NCBI RefSeq assembly: GCF_014284195.1
Contig: NZ_JACOGC010000005.1
Location: 291,381-355,380, forward strand
Direction: 5' to 3'
Origin: Cognatundibacterium griseum
GTDB taxonomy: Bacteria > Pseudomonadota > Gammaproteobacteria > Burkholderiales > Burkholderiaceae_D
DNA: 64,000 bases
Shown: positions 56,145 through 64,000 of the stretch, piece by piece
Numbering within the stretch: the first letter of the stretch is position 1
Layout of the letters: each line of letters opens with the position of its first letter
Program-made: the position numbers and the translations under genes
Notes under the pieces: model-generated
Seen by the model: the letters and a program-made list of their open reading frames with translations, nothing else
Told to the model about the DNA's origin: nothing
The model's database searches: none

Positions 56145-58733
56145 TCACTGCCTGCTGAATTCCAGCTCTCCGTTTTTCGCATCCACCACGATCGTGTCTT
56201 TTGGACCGAACTTACCTTGCAGGATTTGCTTCGACAAGACATTTTCGATTTCCTGCTGTATCGCCCGCTTCAGAGGACGTGCGCCATACACAGGATCGAA
56301 ACCGGCCTCGGCGATTTTCAGCAAGGCAGCATCGCTGACCTGCAGTCCCATCTCCATCTGCTGCAAACGCTGCTCCAGTGTTTTGAGCTGTATTTTCGCA
56401 ATCGCACCGATATTTTTCGCATCCAGTGCATGGAACACCACGATCTCATCAATACGGTTAATGAATTCTGGCCGGAAATGGGTTTTGACTTCGCCCATGA
56501 CTGCCATCTTCACCACTTCAGGATCGCTGCCTTCCATTGCCTGAATCTGATGCGAGCCCAGATTCGATGTCATCACGATCACTGTGTTTTTAAAATCCAC
56601 TGTGCGCCCCTGACCATCCGTCATGCGACCATCATCGAGTACCTGCAGCAGCACATTGAACACATCGTGATGCGCCTTTTCCACCTCATCAAGCAGGATC
56701 ACGCTGTACGGTTTGCGCCGCACGGCTTCCGTCAGATAACCACCTTCTTCATAGCCGACATAACCCGGTGGTGCGCCGATCAGACGGGCCACGCTGTGTT
56801 TCTCCATGAATTCACTCATATCGATACGAATCAGTGATTCTTCGGTATCGAACATGAAACTGGCCAGCGCCTTACACAGCTCCGTTTTACCGACACCAGT
56901 CGGGCCAAGAAACAGGAAAGAACCATACGGACGCCCCGGATCACCCAGCCCCGCACGCGAACGGCGGATCGCATCGGACACAGCGACAATCGCTTCATGC
57001 TGGCCGACCACGCGCTCATGCAAGGCATCTTCCATATGCAGCAGTTTTTCACGCTCGCCCTGCATCATGCGGGAAACCGGGATGCCGGTTGCACGTGACA
57101 CGATCTCTGCAATTTCTTCAGCGCCAACCTGTGTCCGCAACAGTTTATTTTTGGGCGTACCTTCCTGTCCGGCGGTCGCCGCATCAGCCTGCTTTAACTG
57201 CGCCTCCAGCTCAGGTAAGCGACCATACTGCAGTTCCGACATGGTTTGCCAGTCGCCCTTGCGCTTTGCCTCGTCCATTTGCAGACGGATTTTTTCGATC
57301 TCTTCCTTGATGTGCGTACTGCCCTGCACCATCGCTTTTTCTGCTTTCCAGACTTCTTCCAGATCAGCATATTCGCGTGACAGCTTGCCAATTTCTTCTT
57401 CAATCAGCGACAGGCGTTTATGGGAAGCCTCGTCCTTTTCACGCTTCACCGCTTCACGTTCGATTTTTAACTGAATCAGACGGCGGTCCAGCTTATCCAT
57501 CACCTCCGGTTTGGAGTCGATTTCTATCTTGATTTTCGATGCCGCTTCATCAATCAGGTCAATCGCCTTATCAGGCAAAAACCGGTCGGTGATGTAGCGA
57601 TGCGACAATTCCGCTGCCGCCACAATCGCCGGATCGGTAATGTCGACGCCGTGATGCACTTCGTATTTTTCCTGCAAGCCGCGCAAGATCGCAATCGTCG
57701 CTTCGACGGTCGGCTCATCGACAATAATTTTCTGGAAACGACGCTCCAGCGCTGCATCTTTCTCGATGTATTTGCGGTACTCATCCAATGTGGTCGCACC
57801 AACGCAATGCAGCTCTCCGCGCGCCAATGCCGGTTTCAGCATATTGCCGGCATCCATCGCGCCTTCTGCTTTACCTGCGCCGACCATGGTATGCAGTTCA
57901 TCGATGAAGACGATGGTCTGCCCTTCGTCCAGCGCAATTTCTTTCAACACCGCTTTCAGGCGCTCTTCAAATTCACCTCGAAACTTGGCGCCCGCCAGCA
58001 GTGCCGCCATATCCAGCGACAAAACCCGTTTGGATTTCAGACTGTCCGGCACTTCACCATTCACGATACGCTGCGCCAGCCCTTCCACAATCGCGGTTTT
58101 ACCGACGCCAGGCTCACCGATTAAGACCGGATTATTTTTACTGCGGCGCTGCAAGATCTGAATCGCACGGCGAATTTCATCGTCACGCCCAATGACCGGA
58201 TCGAGCTTGCCCAGACGGGCTCTTTCGGTCAGATCGAGAGTGTATTTTTTCAGTGCTTCGCGCTGACCTTCGGCATCCTGCGAATTGACGTTGCCGCCAC
58301 CGCGCACCGCAGAAATCGCTGCTTCCAGCGATTTACGGGTCAGGCCGTTTTCACGCGCCAGTTTACCGGCTTCGGATTTATCATCCGTCAACGCCAGCAG
58401 AATCATTTCGCTGGCGAGAAATTCGTCACCGCGTTTTTGTGATTCCTTGTCCGCCAGATTCAGCAGACCAGTCAGCTCGCGACCGATCTGCACCTGCCCA
58501 TCGGTACCAGTGACTTTCGGCAAACGGTCCAGCGCACTTTTCAGCCCTGCCAGTAAGCCATTGACATTGACACCGGCCCGCTGCAGCAACGAGCGACTGC
58601 CACCATCTTCCTGGTTGATTAATGCCAGCAGCACATGCACCGGCTCTATATATTGATTGTCATTGCCAACAGCCTGACTCTGCGCGTCAGCCAGCGCTTC
58701 CTGTAATTTGGTAGTGAGTTTATCGAGACGCAT
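56145..58733 (-). CDS. clpB: ATP-dependent disaggregase ClpB
   Basis: 862 residues, full length. N-terminal domain (about 1-145), first AAA+ module with GEPGVGKT (206-213), coiled-coil middle domain (about 410-520), second AAA+ module with GPTGVGKT, and the pore tyrosine loops. ClpB pulls proteins out of aggregates together with DnaK. A candidate sigma-32 promoter lies 32-59 bases upstream, and a ribosome site AGGAG six bases before the ATG. Confidence 0.98.
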   Translation of the reverse strand: MRLDKLTTKLQEALADAQSQAVGNDNQYIEPVHVLLALINQEDGGSRSLLQRAGVNVNGLLAGLKSALDRLPKVTGTDGQVQIGRELTGLLNLADKESQKRGDEFLASEMILLALTDDKSEAGKLARENGLTRKSLEAAISAVRGGGNVNSQDAEGQREALKKYTLDLTERARLGKLDPVIGRDDEIRRAIQILQRRSKNNPVLIGEPGVGKTAIVEGLAQRIVNGEVPDSLKSKRVLSLDMAALLAGAKFRGEFEERLKAVLKEIALDEGQTIVFIDELHTMVGAGKAEGAMDAGNMLKPALARGELHCVGATTLDEYRKYIEKDAALERRFQKIIVDEPTVEATIAILRGLQEKYEVHHGVDITDPAIVAAAELSHRYITDRFLPDKAIDLIDEAASKIKIEIDSKPEVMDKLDRRLIQLKIEREAVKREKDEASHKRLSLIEEEIGKLSREYADLEEVWKAEKAMVQGSTHIKEEIEKIRLQMDEAKRKGDWQTMSELQYGRLPELEAQLKQADAATAGQEGTPKNKLLRTQVGAEEIAEIVSRATGIPVSRMMQGEREKLLHMEDALHERVVGQHEAIVAVSDAIRRSRAGLGDPGRPYGSFLFLGPTGVGKTELCKALASFMFDTEESLIRIDMSEFMEKHSVARLIGAPPGYVGYEEGGYLTEAVRRKPYSVILLDEVEKAHHDVFNVLLQVLDDGRMTDGQGRTVDFKNTVIVMTSNLGSHQIQAMEGSDPEVVKMAVMGEVKTHFRPEFINRIDEIVVFHALDAKNIGAIAKIQLKTLEQRLQQMEMGLQVSDAALLKIAEAGFDPVYGARPLKRAIQQEIENVLSKQILQGKFGPKDTIVVDAKNGELEFSRQ

Positions 58734-58764
58734 TTGCTGCTCCTGAATAATGAATTACCGCTAC

Positions 58765-58792
58765 AATTTGGGACGCCCTTGCTGATTTCAAG
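58765..58792 (-). promoter_or_regulatory. candidate sigma-32 heat-shock promoter of clpB
   Basis: On the minus strand CTTGAAA (58792-58786), 13 bases, then CCCAAATT (58772-58765). The -35 is the exact heat-shock consensus; the -10 agrees with CCCCATNT in most positions. The start codon follows 32 bases on. Fits the known heat-shock control of clpB. Confidence 0.7.
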
Positions 58793-59004
58793 CATTCTGC
58801 AAGATACTGCCTGCCTGTTTTTGCGGCAAATCAAATTTAAAAAAATACGTCTTGAATTACGTATTGTTTGCGCCATATCAGGTTTTTTGCACGCTCCGCC
58901 AACTTCCTGCCGACGGCGTGATGGGCAACAAAATGCAGTGATGTGCGCAACAGGCATTGCGCCTGCTGTCATCACTGAGAACCGGGCCGCCAGAGCGCTT
59001 TTTG

Positions 59005-59352
59005 CTAGATCGCGCGGCCGTCGTAGTGGTGAACCGGGATAGCCGCAGGATCAATATTCTCGATGCAACAAATATTGATCGCAGCAACGGCCTGACCTTG
59101 TGGATCGGTTCCCTCTGCGTAAGGATGCATTCCGCAAACCGGGCAAAACCGGTGGCGGATCACGTGCCGATTGAAAGTGTAAGTGCTGGCGGCATCATCC
59201 GGCGTCAGCAAGCGAAATTTTTCCCGCGGAACAAACCAGAGCAAGGAACCTTTCCGCTGACAGATCGAACAATTACATGCCAGAGCACTGTCGATCTCGC
59301 CTTCGACCTCAAATGCAACCCTGCCGCAATGGCAACTGCCCCGGTAATTCAT
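59005..59352 (-). CDS. GFA (glutathione-dependent formaldehyde-activating)-family protein
   Basis: 115 residues. GFA/CENP-V fold: zinc cysteines in SCHCGRVAF, CNCSICQRKG and FCPVCGMHPY. The family name comes from an enzyme that joins glutathione to formaldehyde, but most members, this small one included, have no proven reaction. Sits between clpB and prolyl aminopeptidase on the same strand. Confidence 0.9.
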   Translation of the reverse strand: MNYRGSCHCGRVAFEVEGEIDSALACNCSICQRKGSLLWFVPREKFRLLTPDDAASTYTFNRHVIRHRFCPVCGMHPYAEGTDPQGQAVAAINICCIENIDPAAIPVHHYDGRAI

Positions 59353-59441
59353 TTCTCGCTCCTCGATTCCAGATATCAGGAAGTCTACTCTGTATTACAC
59401 CTGCACTCTTGCCAATGCCAAATTAATAACTAATGCAATAA

Positions 59442-60410
59442 TCAGGAAAACCTCCGCTGGATTTTAAAATCTTCCGTCGCCCGCACCAGTGCAGCTGCGA
59501 TCCCCGGCTCCATCGCAGCATGGCCGGCATCTCCGATGACGTGATATGCGGCTTCCGGCCATGCCTGATGCAGGCGATAAGCAGAGACCGGCGGGCAAAT
59601 CACGTCATAGCGGCCTTGTACGATCACGGCAGGTAAATGGCGGATTTTGCCGATATGGCGGATCAGGGCGTCATCGTCCATGAATGCGCCGTGCTGCATG
59701 TAGTGTGCTTCCAGACGGCCGATACCGAGGCTGACCTCGTCGGATTCAAAACTGGCAATGGCTGCCGCCTGTGGCTTCAGGAACAGGCAGGACCCTTCGT
59801 AGCGGCTCCAGTTCCGGGCGGCTTCGGTGTAAATCGCAGGGTCATCGCAAAACAAGCGTTTGACATAGGCTGGCAGCAGGTTGCCCCGTTCGGCTTCTGG
59901 CACACCTTCGGCAAATTGCTGATGCACTTCGGGATAAAAATACTGCATGCCATTCACAAACCACTCGACCTCGGTTTTGGTGCACAGAAAAATACCGCGC
60001 AAAATGAAGCCAAGACAGCGTTCCGGATGCGCCTCGCCATACGCCAGCGCCAGTGTGGAACCCCAGGAGCCTCCAAACACCAGCCATTGCTCAATACCGA
60101 GCATGACGCGAATTTTTTCAATATCCTCAATCAGGAGCGGCGTGGTGTTATGCCGGTACTCACCCAGTGGCGTCGATTTACCCGCGCCGCGCTGATCGAA
60201 CAGGACGATCCGGTAATGCGCAGGGTCGAAGAAGCGGCGGTGCGCCGGCGAAGTACCGGCACCAGGACCGCCGTGCAAGAACAGCACCGGCTGACCGTCC
60301 GGATTACCGCACTCTTCCCAGTACAGGGTGTGCAGTGCATCGACTGCCAGCGTGCCGATCCGGTAAGGTTCGATTTCAGGGAAAACGGTGGTCATGGCTT
60401 CGGTCGTCAT
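59442..60410 (-). CDS. pip: prolyl aminopeptidase (S33)
   Basis: 322 residues. Alpha/beta hydrolase of peptidase family S33: LFLHGGPGAGTSPAHRRFF, DQRGAGKSTP, the nucleophile in GGSWGSTLAL, and His in GDAGHAAMEP near the end. Removes N-terminal proline from peptides; cytoplasmic. An alternative ATG five codons inside exists. Confidence 0.93.
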   Translation of the reverse strand: MTTEAMTTVFPEIEPYRIGTLAVDALHTLYWEECGNPDGQPVLFLHGGPGAGTSPAHRRFFDPAHYRIVLFDQRGAGKSTPLGEYRHNTTPLLIEDIEKIRVMLGIEQWLVFGGSWGSTLALAYGEAHPERCLGFILRGIFLCTKTEVEWFVNGMQYFYPEVHQQFAEGVPEAERGNLLPAYVKRLFCDDPAIYTEAARNWSRYEGSCLFLKPQAAAIASFESDEVSLGIGRLEAHYMQHGAFMDDDALIRHIGKIRHLPAVIVQGRYDVICPPVSAYRLHQAWPEAAYHVIGDAGHAAMEPGIAAALVRATEDFKIQRRFS

Positions 60411-60531
60411 GTTGTCAACTCAGTAGGTTATGTTGAACGGGGGGCGCGATTGATGCGCAATATCCGAAATGCGCCGCCCGATCCGTCCAATATGCATGGT
60501 AAAGATGAGAGGAGAAAGCTTGTTTCAGGCA

Positions 60532-60557
60532 AAAATATACTCCCCCGAGTATATTTT
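60532..60557. repeat. perfect AT-rich inverted repeat between crcB and pip
   Basis: AAAATATACT and AGTATATTTT flank CCCCCG, a perfect ten-pair stem. Both sides carry T-runs outward, so it may be a two-way terminator of crcB; its AT-rich stem also suits an operator for the pip promoter. Confidence 0.55.
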
Positions 60558-60612
60558 AAAGCCCTTTATTTATGAGGAGGATAAGGCGAAAACCACACAT
60601 ACTCCCCATTTT

Positions 60613-60996
60613 TTAGCCAGTAATAGCACGGTAGCTGGCAAATCCGGCAAAGCAGCACAGCAGCGAACCGAACAAATGCACGCTGATGTGTGCCAGCGCC
60701 CAGCCGAACTCCCCCCGCTGCAGCAAGGTCATGGATTCGGCAGAAAACGTGGAAAACGTGGTCAGCCCGCCCAGAAATCCTGTCACCAGAAATAAGCGCC
60801 AGGCAGGAGATAAATCGGGGTAAGCCGTAAAAAATGCCACCGCCAGTCCGATGACGTAACCGCCACCCAGATTCGCCGCTAGCGTGCCCACCGGTAATTG
60901 CATCAGCACGCCATTGAGCCATAAAGCCAGTCCCCAGCGCAGCCACGCTCCCAGTGCAGCACCGCTGCCGACCGCCAGCCAACCGAGCCAGTTCAT
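60613..60996 (-). CDS. crcB: fluoride ion channel CrcB
   Basis: 127 residues, four membrane helices. Family signature TGFLGGLTTFSTFSAE (about 75-90) and a conserved Asn in NLGGGYVIG. Dual-topology dimers export fluoride. Start overlaps the moaE stop (ATGA), so it is translated with the molybdopterin synthase genes; no fluoride riboswitch precedes it. Confidence 0.95.
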   Translation of the reverse strand: MNWLGWLAVGSGAALGAWLRWGLALWLNGVLMQLPVGTLAANLGGGYVIGLAVAFFTAYPDLSPAWRLFLVTGFLGGLTTFSTFSAESMTLLQRGEFGWALAHISVHLFGSLLCCFAGFASYRAITG

Positions 60997-61496
60997 GGTT
61001 CCTCTCCTTCCGGCAAGTCAAAATCTGCCGCGGTATTCTGCGTGGCGATGCCCCATTTCATCAGCGCCTGATCATCGGCTTCGCGGGCATCGACCCAGCG
61101 CGCGCCATCCGGGGTCTGTTCTTTTTTCCAGAATGGCGCCTGCGTTTTCAGGTAATCCATAATGAATTCACAGGCAGCAAATGCCTCGCCGCGATGTGCG
61201 GACGCAACTGCCACCAGCACGATCTGATCCAGCGGCTGCAACAAGCCCACACGATGGATCACCAGCGTATCCATCAGCGGCCAGCGCTGTCCGGCCTGCC
61301 GGACGATCTGCTCCAGCGCCTTCTCCGTCATGACCGGATAATGTTCCAGCTCCATGGTGTTGACCTGCTGTCCGGCATTCATGTCGCGTACCACGCCGAT
61401 AAAACTGACAACGGCACCGATCTGCGGATTAGAACGGCGCAGAGCGGCGAGCTCGCGGCTCAGATCAAAATCTTCAGTCTGTACCCGGACCGTCAT
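60993..61496 (-). CDS. moaE: molybdopterin synthase catalytic subunit MoaE
   Basis: 167 residues. Conserved segments GAVVSFIGVVRDMN, ELEHYPVMTEKAL, VIHRVGLLQ, SAHRGEAFAACEFIMD and WKKE with the catalytic lysine. Transfers sulfur from MoaD to precursor Z. Three bases after moaD, overlapping crcB at the other end. Confidence 0.96.
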   Translation of the reverse strand: MTVRVQTEDFDLSRELAALRRSNPQIGAVVSFIGVVRDMNAGQQVNTMELEHYPVMTEKALEQIVRQAGQRWPLMDTLVIHRVGLLQPLDQIVLVAVASAHRGEAFAACEFIMDYLKTQAPFWKKEQTPDGARWVDAREADDQALMKWGIATQNTAADFDLPEGEEP

Positions 61497-61499
61497 TGC

Positions 61500-61757
61500 T
61501 TATCCTCCCGTGACCGGCGGAAAAAAAGCCACTTCCGAGCCTTCGGTCACTACTTCCGCAGCATCGCACATGACATGTTCAAAGGCAGTGCGCAGGGCGC
61601 GGTCTTCCGCCAGCACTTCGGCCCACAGTCCACCGCGCGCGCGCAGCCAGGCGCGCACATCGCCGACTGTTTTCACATCGGACGGCAGCTCGGCAGTTTC
61701 TTCAGAAACACCAAGCTTTTCACGCACACTGGCAAAAAAACGTAATTGAATTTTCAT
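61500..61757 (-). CDS. moaD: molybdopterin synthase sulfur carrier subunit MoaD
   Basis: 85 residues from the ATG at 61757. Ubiquitin-like fold (KIQLRFFASVREKLG) ending in the required PPVTGG, whose last glycine becomes the thiocarboxylate. Stop three bases before the moaE start. Confidence 0.95.
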   Translation of the reverse strand: MKIQLRFFASVREKLGVSEETAELPSDVKTVGDVRAWLRARGGLWAEVLAEDRALRTAFEHVMCDAAEVVTEGSEVAFFPPVTGG

Positions 61758-61839
61758 GATCAACCGAATCAAAACAATCTGAAATACATTGATGGATGTA
61801 CGTCTGCTGAAACCGATCAGCCAATGATGTTACCCATCA

Positions 61840-63054
61840 TTAAAATGCACTGAAAGGAATAAAGCGCACCAGGTCACCGGAATGAATCGCCTGAGAAGGC
61901 GGCACATCCACCAGCCCATCTCCCCAGACAGTGGAAGTCAGCACACCGGAGCTCTGATTGGGAAATACATCCAGGCCACCTTGCACATTCACTCGGGCAC
62001 GCAAAAATTCATTGCGGCGATCGGGTTTCAGCCAGTCAAAATCAGCCCGCATGCTGAAAGTCTGAGGCATGACCTTTGTCACGCCTTGCAAACGCAGCAG
62101 GAATGGTCTCACAAATAGCTGGAATGTGATGTAGCTCGATACAGGATTACCGGGCAGGCCGAGAAAGAACGCCTGACCGACTTCGCCAAACACCAGCGGC
62201 TTACCGGGTTTGACGGCAATCTGCCACATATTCAGACGCCCTTCCGCCTCGACCGCTGGCCGGATGTGGTCTTCTTCGCCAACCGATACGCCGCCCGACG
62301 TGATGATCAGGTCGTGCTCCTGAGCCGCCTGACGCAGGGTGTCGCGTGTCGCTGACAGAGTGTCTGGCACGATGCCGAAATCCGTCATGTTACAACCGAG
62401 ATGCTGTAACAGACCCGTAAGAGTAAAACGATTGGAGTTATAAATCGCACCGGGTTTCAGCGCTTCACCCGGCATAGTCAGTTCGTCACCGGTGAAAAAC
62501 ACGGCCACCTTCGGTCTGCGTAATACCGGCAGTTGCGCCAGTCCGACCGAAGCAGCCAGTCCCAGTTCCTGGCCACGCAAACGGGTGCCGGCAGGCAGGA
62601 TTTCAGCACCTGCGCGGATATCTTCTCCCTGACGGCGTATCCATTCGCCGGCCTGCGGGCAATGCTGAATCACGACATGATCGCCATCCGCCTGACATTG
62701 CTCCTGCATCACGACGGCATCAGCACCGTCCGGTATCATCGCGCCGGTAAAAATCCGCGCCGCCGTACCGGGATGCAGATATTGTCCTGTCTGTCCGGCA
62801 GGAATCCGCTGTGCCACACGCAAACGCGCCTGACCACTGACACAATCCGCGGCACGAACCGCGTAGCCATCCATGTGCGTATTATCCATGGGTGGCACAT
62901 TCAGCTGTGAGAATTGCGGCACAGCCAGTATCCGGTTGTATGCGTCCTGCGTCGGGATTGTTTCAATGTCCCGGATCAGCGTCTTGCCGTTGATGGAAGA
63001 TAGTAAAAAGTCCAGCGCTTCAGCAACGCTCAGCATGGTTTTTTTTTCGGTCAT
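61840..63054 (-). CDS. molybdopterin molybdenumtransferase MoeA (copy 2)
   Basis: 404 residues from the ATG at 63054; the open frame continues upstream but the family length supports this start. Same signposts as copy 1: MDNTHMDGYAV, ARIFTGAMIP, FFTGDEL, SNRFTL, ITSGGVSVG and GLPGNPVSSYITF. It is clearly divergent from copy 1 and belongs to the moaD-moaE-crcB group, 82 bases before moaD. Two MoeA in one genome often insert Mo and W, or serve different conditions; not decided by sequence. Confidence 0.94.
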   Translation of the reverse strand: MTEKKTMLSVAEALDFLLSSINGKTLIRDIETIPTQDAYNRILAVPQFSQLNVPPMDNTHMDGYAVRAADCVSGQARLRVAQRIPAGQTGQYLHPGTAARIFTGAMIPDGADAVVMQEQCQADGDHVVIQHCPQAGEWIRRQGEDIRAGAEILPAGTRLRGQELGLAASVGLAQLPVLRRPKVAVFFTGDELTMPGEALKPGAIYNSNRFTLTGLLQHLGCNMTDFGIVPDTLSATRDTLRQAAQEHDLIITSGGVSVGEEDHIRPAVEAEGRLNMWQIAVKPGKPLVFGEVGQAFFLGLPGNPVSSYITFQLFVRPFLLRLQGVTKVMPQTFSMRADFDWLKPDRRNEFLRARVNVQGGLDVFPNQSSGVLTSTVWGDGLVDVPPSQAIHSGDLVRFIPFSAF

Positions 63055-63186
63055 CACTATGTCAGGTTTATGAAACAGATATCCCGACATTGTATCCCGA
63101 AGGCGCATTCGGGACACTGCTGCAGATGGGGAAGACAACCGTGCCGGAATAACTAGCGGCAACATGCTCCGCCGCTACACACCCTG

Positions 63187-63735
63187 TCACATCAGCTGCA
63201 ACTGACCATTCCTGAAGGTGACAGAAACCTGATCACCAACCCGGTAACGATAGCCATCAACCAGTATCGTGCGGCGCTCGCCATTACGCATCTGCAATGT
63301 CAGCTCAGTTTTCCGCCCGGGTGCCGCATTATTCCGCTCAACCTGATTGCCAATCACGCCCCCGGCGATCGCCCCGCCGATGGTCGCCAGATCGTTCCCG
63401 TTACCTTTACCGACCTGATGCCCCAGCACACCGCCGATCAGCGCACCCAATGCAGTTCCAGCGCCGGAAGCCTCGCCGCCGGTCACGATCTCACGCACAT
63501 CCACGATAGTCACCTGCTCGATATACGAACTCTGGTAAGACGGCTGAGAAGCTGGCGGATAATAATCCTGCCGCCCCTGATACCCGGGAGCATATCCGCG
63601 TGAATCATTCGTGGAATAAGAATCGGGATACTGATTGGGATAGGTATGGGAATAATTATCGGCATAACGCTGATGCGCACAACCCGTAAATAAACCGATG
63701 ATGAGGAATGCACTTGCGATGACTCTGTATTTCAT
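63187..63735 (-). CDS. glycine-zipper 2TM lipoprotein (SlyB/Pcp-like)
   Basis: 182 residues from the ATG at 63735, with GGAG six bases upstream. Lipobox LFTGC near residue 18, a Tyr/Pro/Ser-rich linker, then a glycine zipper GTALGALIGGVLGHQVGKGN followed by TIGGAIAGGVIGNQVE, typical of SlyB-type outer-membrane lipoproteins. The C-terminus has a short beta domain (LVDGYRYRVGDQVSV). Envelope stability role suspected in the family; nothing specific here. Confidence 0.88.
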   Translation of the reverse strand: MKYRVIASAFLIIGLFTGCAHQRYADNYSHTYPNQYPDSYSTNDSRGYAPGYQGRQDYYPPASQPSYQSSYIEQVTIVDVREIVTGGEASGAGTALGALIGGVLGHQVGKGNGNDLATIGGAIAGGVIGNQVERNNAAPGRKTELTLQMRNGERRTILVDGYRYRVGDQVSVTFRNGQLQLM

Positions 63736-63865
63736 TTCTGGCTCCGGAATAATCATTCATGACTGAATACTCCTATAACGGAACAGGATTATCTTGTGTT
63801 GACATCAGCCAATACAATCACCAGGAAGATATTATCGTATTGTGTGCGCAGAATTTGACTGCACG

Positions 63866-63893
63866 GTTTCGTGTTTCGGGTTTCGGGTTTCGG
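63866..63893. repeat. tandem heptanucleotide repeat, four copies
   Basis: GTTTCGT followed by three GTTTCGG units. No gene overlaps. Possibly a slippage-prone tract. Confidence 0.8.
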
Positions 63894-63966
63894 GAGAACG
63901 GCAGCACTCAGGCAGTGGCTGTTCGCACATTGACGTGACGTTATACATGCCACCCGCAAAAGCAAA

Positions 63967-63995
63967 ACCCCCCGCTACGCTGGGTAACGGGGGGT
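63967..63995 (-). terminator. terminator of a gene beyond the right edge
   Basis: ACCCCCCGCTAC and GTAACGGGGGGT form a 12-pair stem with one mismatch around a five-base loop. On the minus strand it is followed by TTTTGCTTTT. No gene in the window ends here, so a minus-strand gene should lie just outside. Confidence 0.75.
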
Positions 63996-64000
63996 CGCAG

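Noticed and set aside
60997..61200. Fluoride riboswitch for crcB
   Set aside because: The region upstream of crcB is coding sequence of moaE.

Overview
The window is chromosomal DNA of moderate GC content, densely packed with housekeeping genes. It looks like a betaproteobacterium of the order Burkholderiales, most likely Oxalobacteraceae (Herminiimonas/Undibacterium-like). The family call is inference from gene content and order (rluC divergent from rne, gamma-carbonic anhydrase next to Hsp33, pyrG-kdsA-eno-ftsB, moeA-moaD-moaE near clpB) and from protein character; no database search was possible. I see no rRNA, tRNA, CRISPR array, insertion sequence or prophage.

Layout. 1-4000: a truncated patatin lipoprotein, then a CpdB-type nucleotidase behind a good candidate PhoB box, and a Sel1-repeat lipoprotein. 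4000-10800: sppA, a Rieske protein, a HAD phosphatase and rluC on the minus strand, divergent from rne. 11000-16500: chrA, then molybdenum cofactor genes moaA-mobA-moeA and a lipoprotein cyclophilin. 16600-20400: a ComEA-like protein, then a compact set of outer-membrane barrel, small periplasmic phosphate-binding-like protein and membrane diguanylate cyclase. 20400-27500 (minus): rmuC, truncated haemoglobin, FtsX-type permease, a PLP sulfur amino-acid enzyme with an unusual structured upstream region, and a hydrolase. 27600-36900: acyl-CoA synthetase, FlgT-like protein, acetyltransferase, GIN-domain protein, DUF455 protein, gamma-carbonic anhydrase, Hsp33, and a MerR regulator with its own operator followed by an MFS pump.

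37000-49800 (minus): glutaryl-CoA dehydrogenase and a 3-hydroxyacyl-CoA dehydrogenase; ftsB, eno, kdsA, pyrG; then a tightly overlapping group of LpxR-like lipid A deacylase, hydrolase, comEC and tatD. 49900-53300: metE divergent from metR. 53300-56100: rraA, an MFS transporter and a divergent AraC regulator. 56100-64000 (minus): clpB with a candidate heat-shock promoter, a GFA protein, prolyl aminopeptidase, crcB fused by overlap to moaE-moaD, a second moeA, and a glycine-zipper lipoprotein; a terminator for a gene beyond the right edge closes the window.

The genes fall into a few themes: molybdenum cofactor assembly in two clusters with duplicate moeA, RNA turnover (rne, rluC, rraA), DNA uptake and repair (comEA-like, comEC, rmuC, tatD), methionine metabolism (metE/metR, PLP enzyme) and acyl-CoA catabolism. 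The most interesting candidates for undescribed biology are the barrel/periplasmic-binding/diguanylate cyclase operon (17079-20394) and the nested inverted-repeat element at 26332-26433.
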